From the NCBI RefSeq assembly GCF_000014285.2, contig NC_008343.2, positions 1,080,501-1,144,500 on the forward strand: 64,000 bases of DNA. Direction: 5' to 3'. The notes beneath the pieces were generated by a model. The model searched no databases, was not told the origin of the DNA, and saw only the letters and a list, made by a program, of their open reading frames with translations. How positions within the stretch are numbered: position 1 is the stretch's first letter; each line of letters opens with the position of its first letter. This document shows positions 63,042 through 64,000 of this stretch, in pieces. This DNA comes from Granulibacter bethesdensis CGDNIH1. GTDB taxonomy: Bacteria; Pseudomonadota; Alphaproteobacteria; Acetobacterales; Acetobacteraceae. A program made the position numbers and the translations under genes.

Positions 63042-64000
63042 GTCTCTTCCTTTCTCAATTCTGTCACCATATCTGTGCCGACAGCCTTGGTCGATACGGC
63101 GTGGAAGCGCGGCATGACCGAAAGGGTGGGTAGGCTGAGCGCTCCCGTAGCGGCGTATCCGTCTGCGCCTATGATGGCAGGGGCATGATACCAGACGATA
63201 TCGTCCACATGCTCCTCGCGTAGCAAGGAGGCGGCGATTTGCCCCCCCCCTTCTACCAGAATCCATGTCAGCCCGGCTTCACCCAATTTTTGTAGTGCGG
63301 TGCGCATGATCAGCCGCCCTGTTTCAGGGGCAACTGGCACTGGCAGGACTTTCGCCCCCGCTTGCTCCAGCGCGGCACGCCGAGCCGGATCGGCGTCATC
63401 GGCACAGAGAATCCATACTGGTCCCGCTCCATCGTGCAGCATGCGGGCATTCAGGGGCATCCGCAGCCGGGAATCGGCAACCAGTCGTAACAGCGGAGTC
63501 TGTCGTGCCCCGGTGAGGCGGCAGGTCAGGCTGGGATTGTCGGCCAGAACTGTCCCGATACCAGTCAGGATTGCATCATGGCGTGCCCGTACCGCCTGAA
63601 CGTGATGCCGGGCCTGTACACCGGTGATCCATTGACTTTCTCCACTGGCGGTGGCGATGCGTCCATCCAGTGTTGACGCGAGTTTCAGGGTAACGCGGGG
63701 ACGCCCATAGCGTAAACGATGCAGAAACCCTGCCGTCACCTGTGCGGCTTCTTCTTCCAGAACGCCTGTGCGTACCTCAATCCCGGCTTCCCGCAACCGG
63801 GTGATGCCGCCACCATCCACGCGCGGATCAGGATCACGGAGTGCTACGACGACTCGCGCTATACCGGCTGCAATCAGCGCATCGGAACAGGGTGGGGTGT
63901 GTCCGTGATGGCAGCAGGGTTCAAGAGTGACATAGGCAGTGGCACTCTGCGCCAGAGTTCCGGCCTGAGCCAGCGCCTGCGGCTCTGCATGGGGTCTGCC
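63023..64000 (-). CDS. ribD: Bifunctional riboflavin deaminase/reductase RibD (cut by window edge)
   Basis: RibD deaminates the pyrimidine intermediate and reduces its ribose. The frame stays open to base 64000, so the N-terminus is outside. The deaminase zinc site is visible: HAEPQAL at the edge and LEPCCHHGHTPPCSDALI. The reductase domain starts near RPRVTLKLASTLDGRIATAS, with GESQWITGVQARHHVQAVRA and the end block GLTWILVEGGGQIAASLL. It is the first visible gene of ribD-ribE-ribBA-ribH-nusB-thiL; any FMN riboswitch would lie further right. Confidence 0.95.
   Translation of the reverse strand, partial: GRPHAEPQALAQAGTLAQSATAYVTLEPCCHHGHTPPCSDALIAAGIARVVVALRDPDPRVDGGGITRLREAGIEVRTGVLEEEAAQVTAGFLHRLRYGRPRVTLKLASTLDGRIATASGESQWITGVQARHHVQAVRARHDAILTGIGTVLADNPSLTCRLTGARQTPLLRLVADSRLRMPLNARMLHDGAGPVWILCADDADPARRAALEQAGAKVLPVPVAPETGRLIMRTALQKLGEAGLTWILVEGGGQIAASLLREEHVDDIVWYHAPAIIGADGYAATGALSLPTLSVMPRFHAVSTKAVGTDMVTELRKEETCSPAS

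Noticed and set aside
61521-63188. 555-codon open frame antisense to ribBA and ribE
   Set aside because: His/Gly-rich composition typical of reverse-complement shadows; both genes beneath it are fully supported.

Overview
The window is a gene-dense bacterial chromosome segment (about 58-60% GC by eye) carrying almost only housekeeping genes. Several traits point to an alphaproteobacterium of the Acetobacteraceae type: LpxI rather than LpxH for lipid A, short type-2 ArgC, a single bifunctional Rel/SpoT beside rpoZ, a RibBA protein whose GTP cyclohydrolase II half has lost its zinc cysteines, a HemB without zinc cysteines, and the gene order lepB-rnc-era-recO. The species is inferred (a Granulibacter-like organism would fit) and cannot be proven from this stretch.

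Layout. 1-6.3 kb: an outer-membrane and lipid A block, bamA (cut at the left edge)-ompH-lpxD-fabZ-lpxA-lpxI, followed by glyoxalase I. 6.3-9.2 kb: the ycjX-ycjF pair and convergent ruvX. 9.2-12.5 kb: gatCAB for Gln-tRNA formation. 12.6-18.1 kb: sodB, a squalene/phytoene-synthase-like protein without its metal-binding motifs, a carboxymuconolactone decarboxylase-like protein, glnB-glnA, and an aminotransferase. A tRNA-His (GTG) lies at 18.2 kb. 18.3-27.1 kb: dehydrogenase, lipoprotein, M20 amidohydrolase, NAD(P)-binding protein, rplM-rpsI, argC, a gamma-carbonic-anhydrase-like protein, and the opposite-strand operon sseA-metC-hisI.

27.05-29.76 kb is the only clearly accessory-looking stretch: a decayed Nudix hydrolase gene, a long inverted repeat, an XRE-type regulator, AT-rich spacers with dyad sites, and a hydroxypyruvate isomerase gene that is AT-richer than its surroundings. 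29.8-43.5 kb: ggt, yraN, comM, a CorC/TlyC-type membrane protein, a FrnE-like oxidoreductase, glk, a small membrane peptide behind a 24-bp palindrome, a nickel/cobalt permease, a PhnA-like protein, opgGH (periplasmic glucans) and a NYN-domain protein. 43.6-53.2 kb: folK, rpoZ, rel/spoT, acpS, lepB, rnc, era, recO, parC. 53.2-57.8 kb: bpt with a penicillin-acylase-family gene, an alpha/beta hydrolase and a 2Fe-2S ferredoxin. 57.9-64 kb: a minus-strand riboflavin-type operon ribD (cut)-ribE-ribBA-ribH-nusB-thiL, then hemB and an SMR efflux gene.

I found no CRISPR array, prophage, intact insertion sequence or defence system. The observations most worth checking are the Nudix pseudogene with its neighbouring hairpin, the XRE/hydroxypyruvate-isomerase island with its dyads, two perfect 24-bp palindromes (one covering a start codon), and several family members that have lost their catalytic or metal-binding residues.
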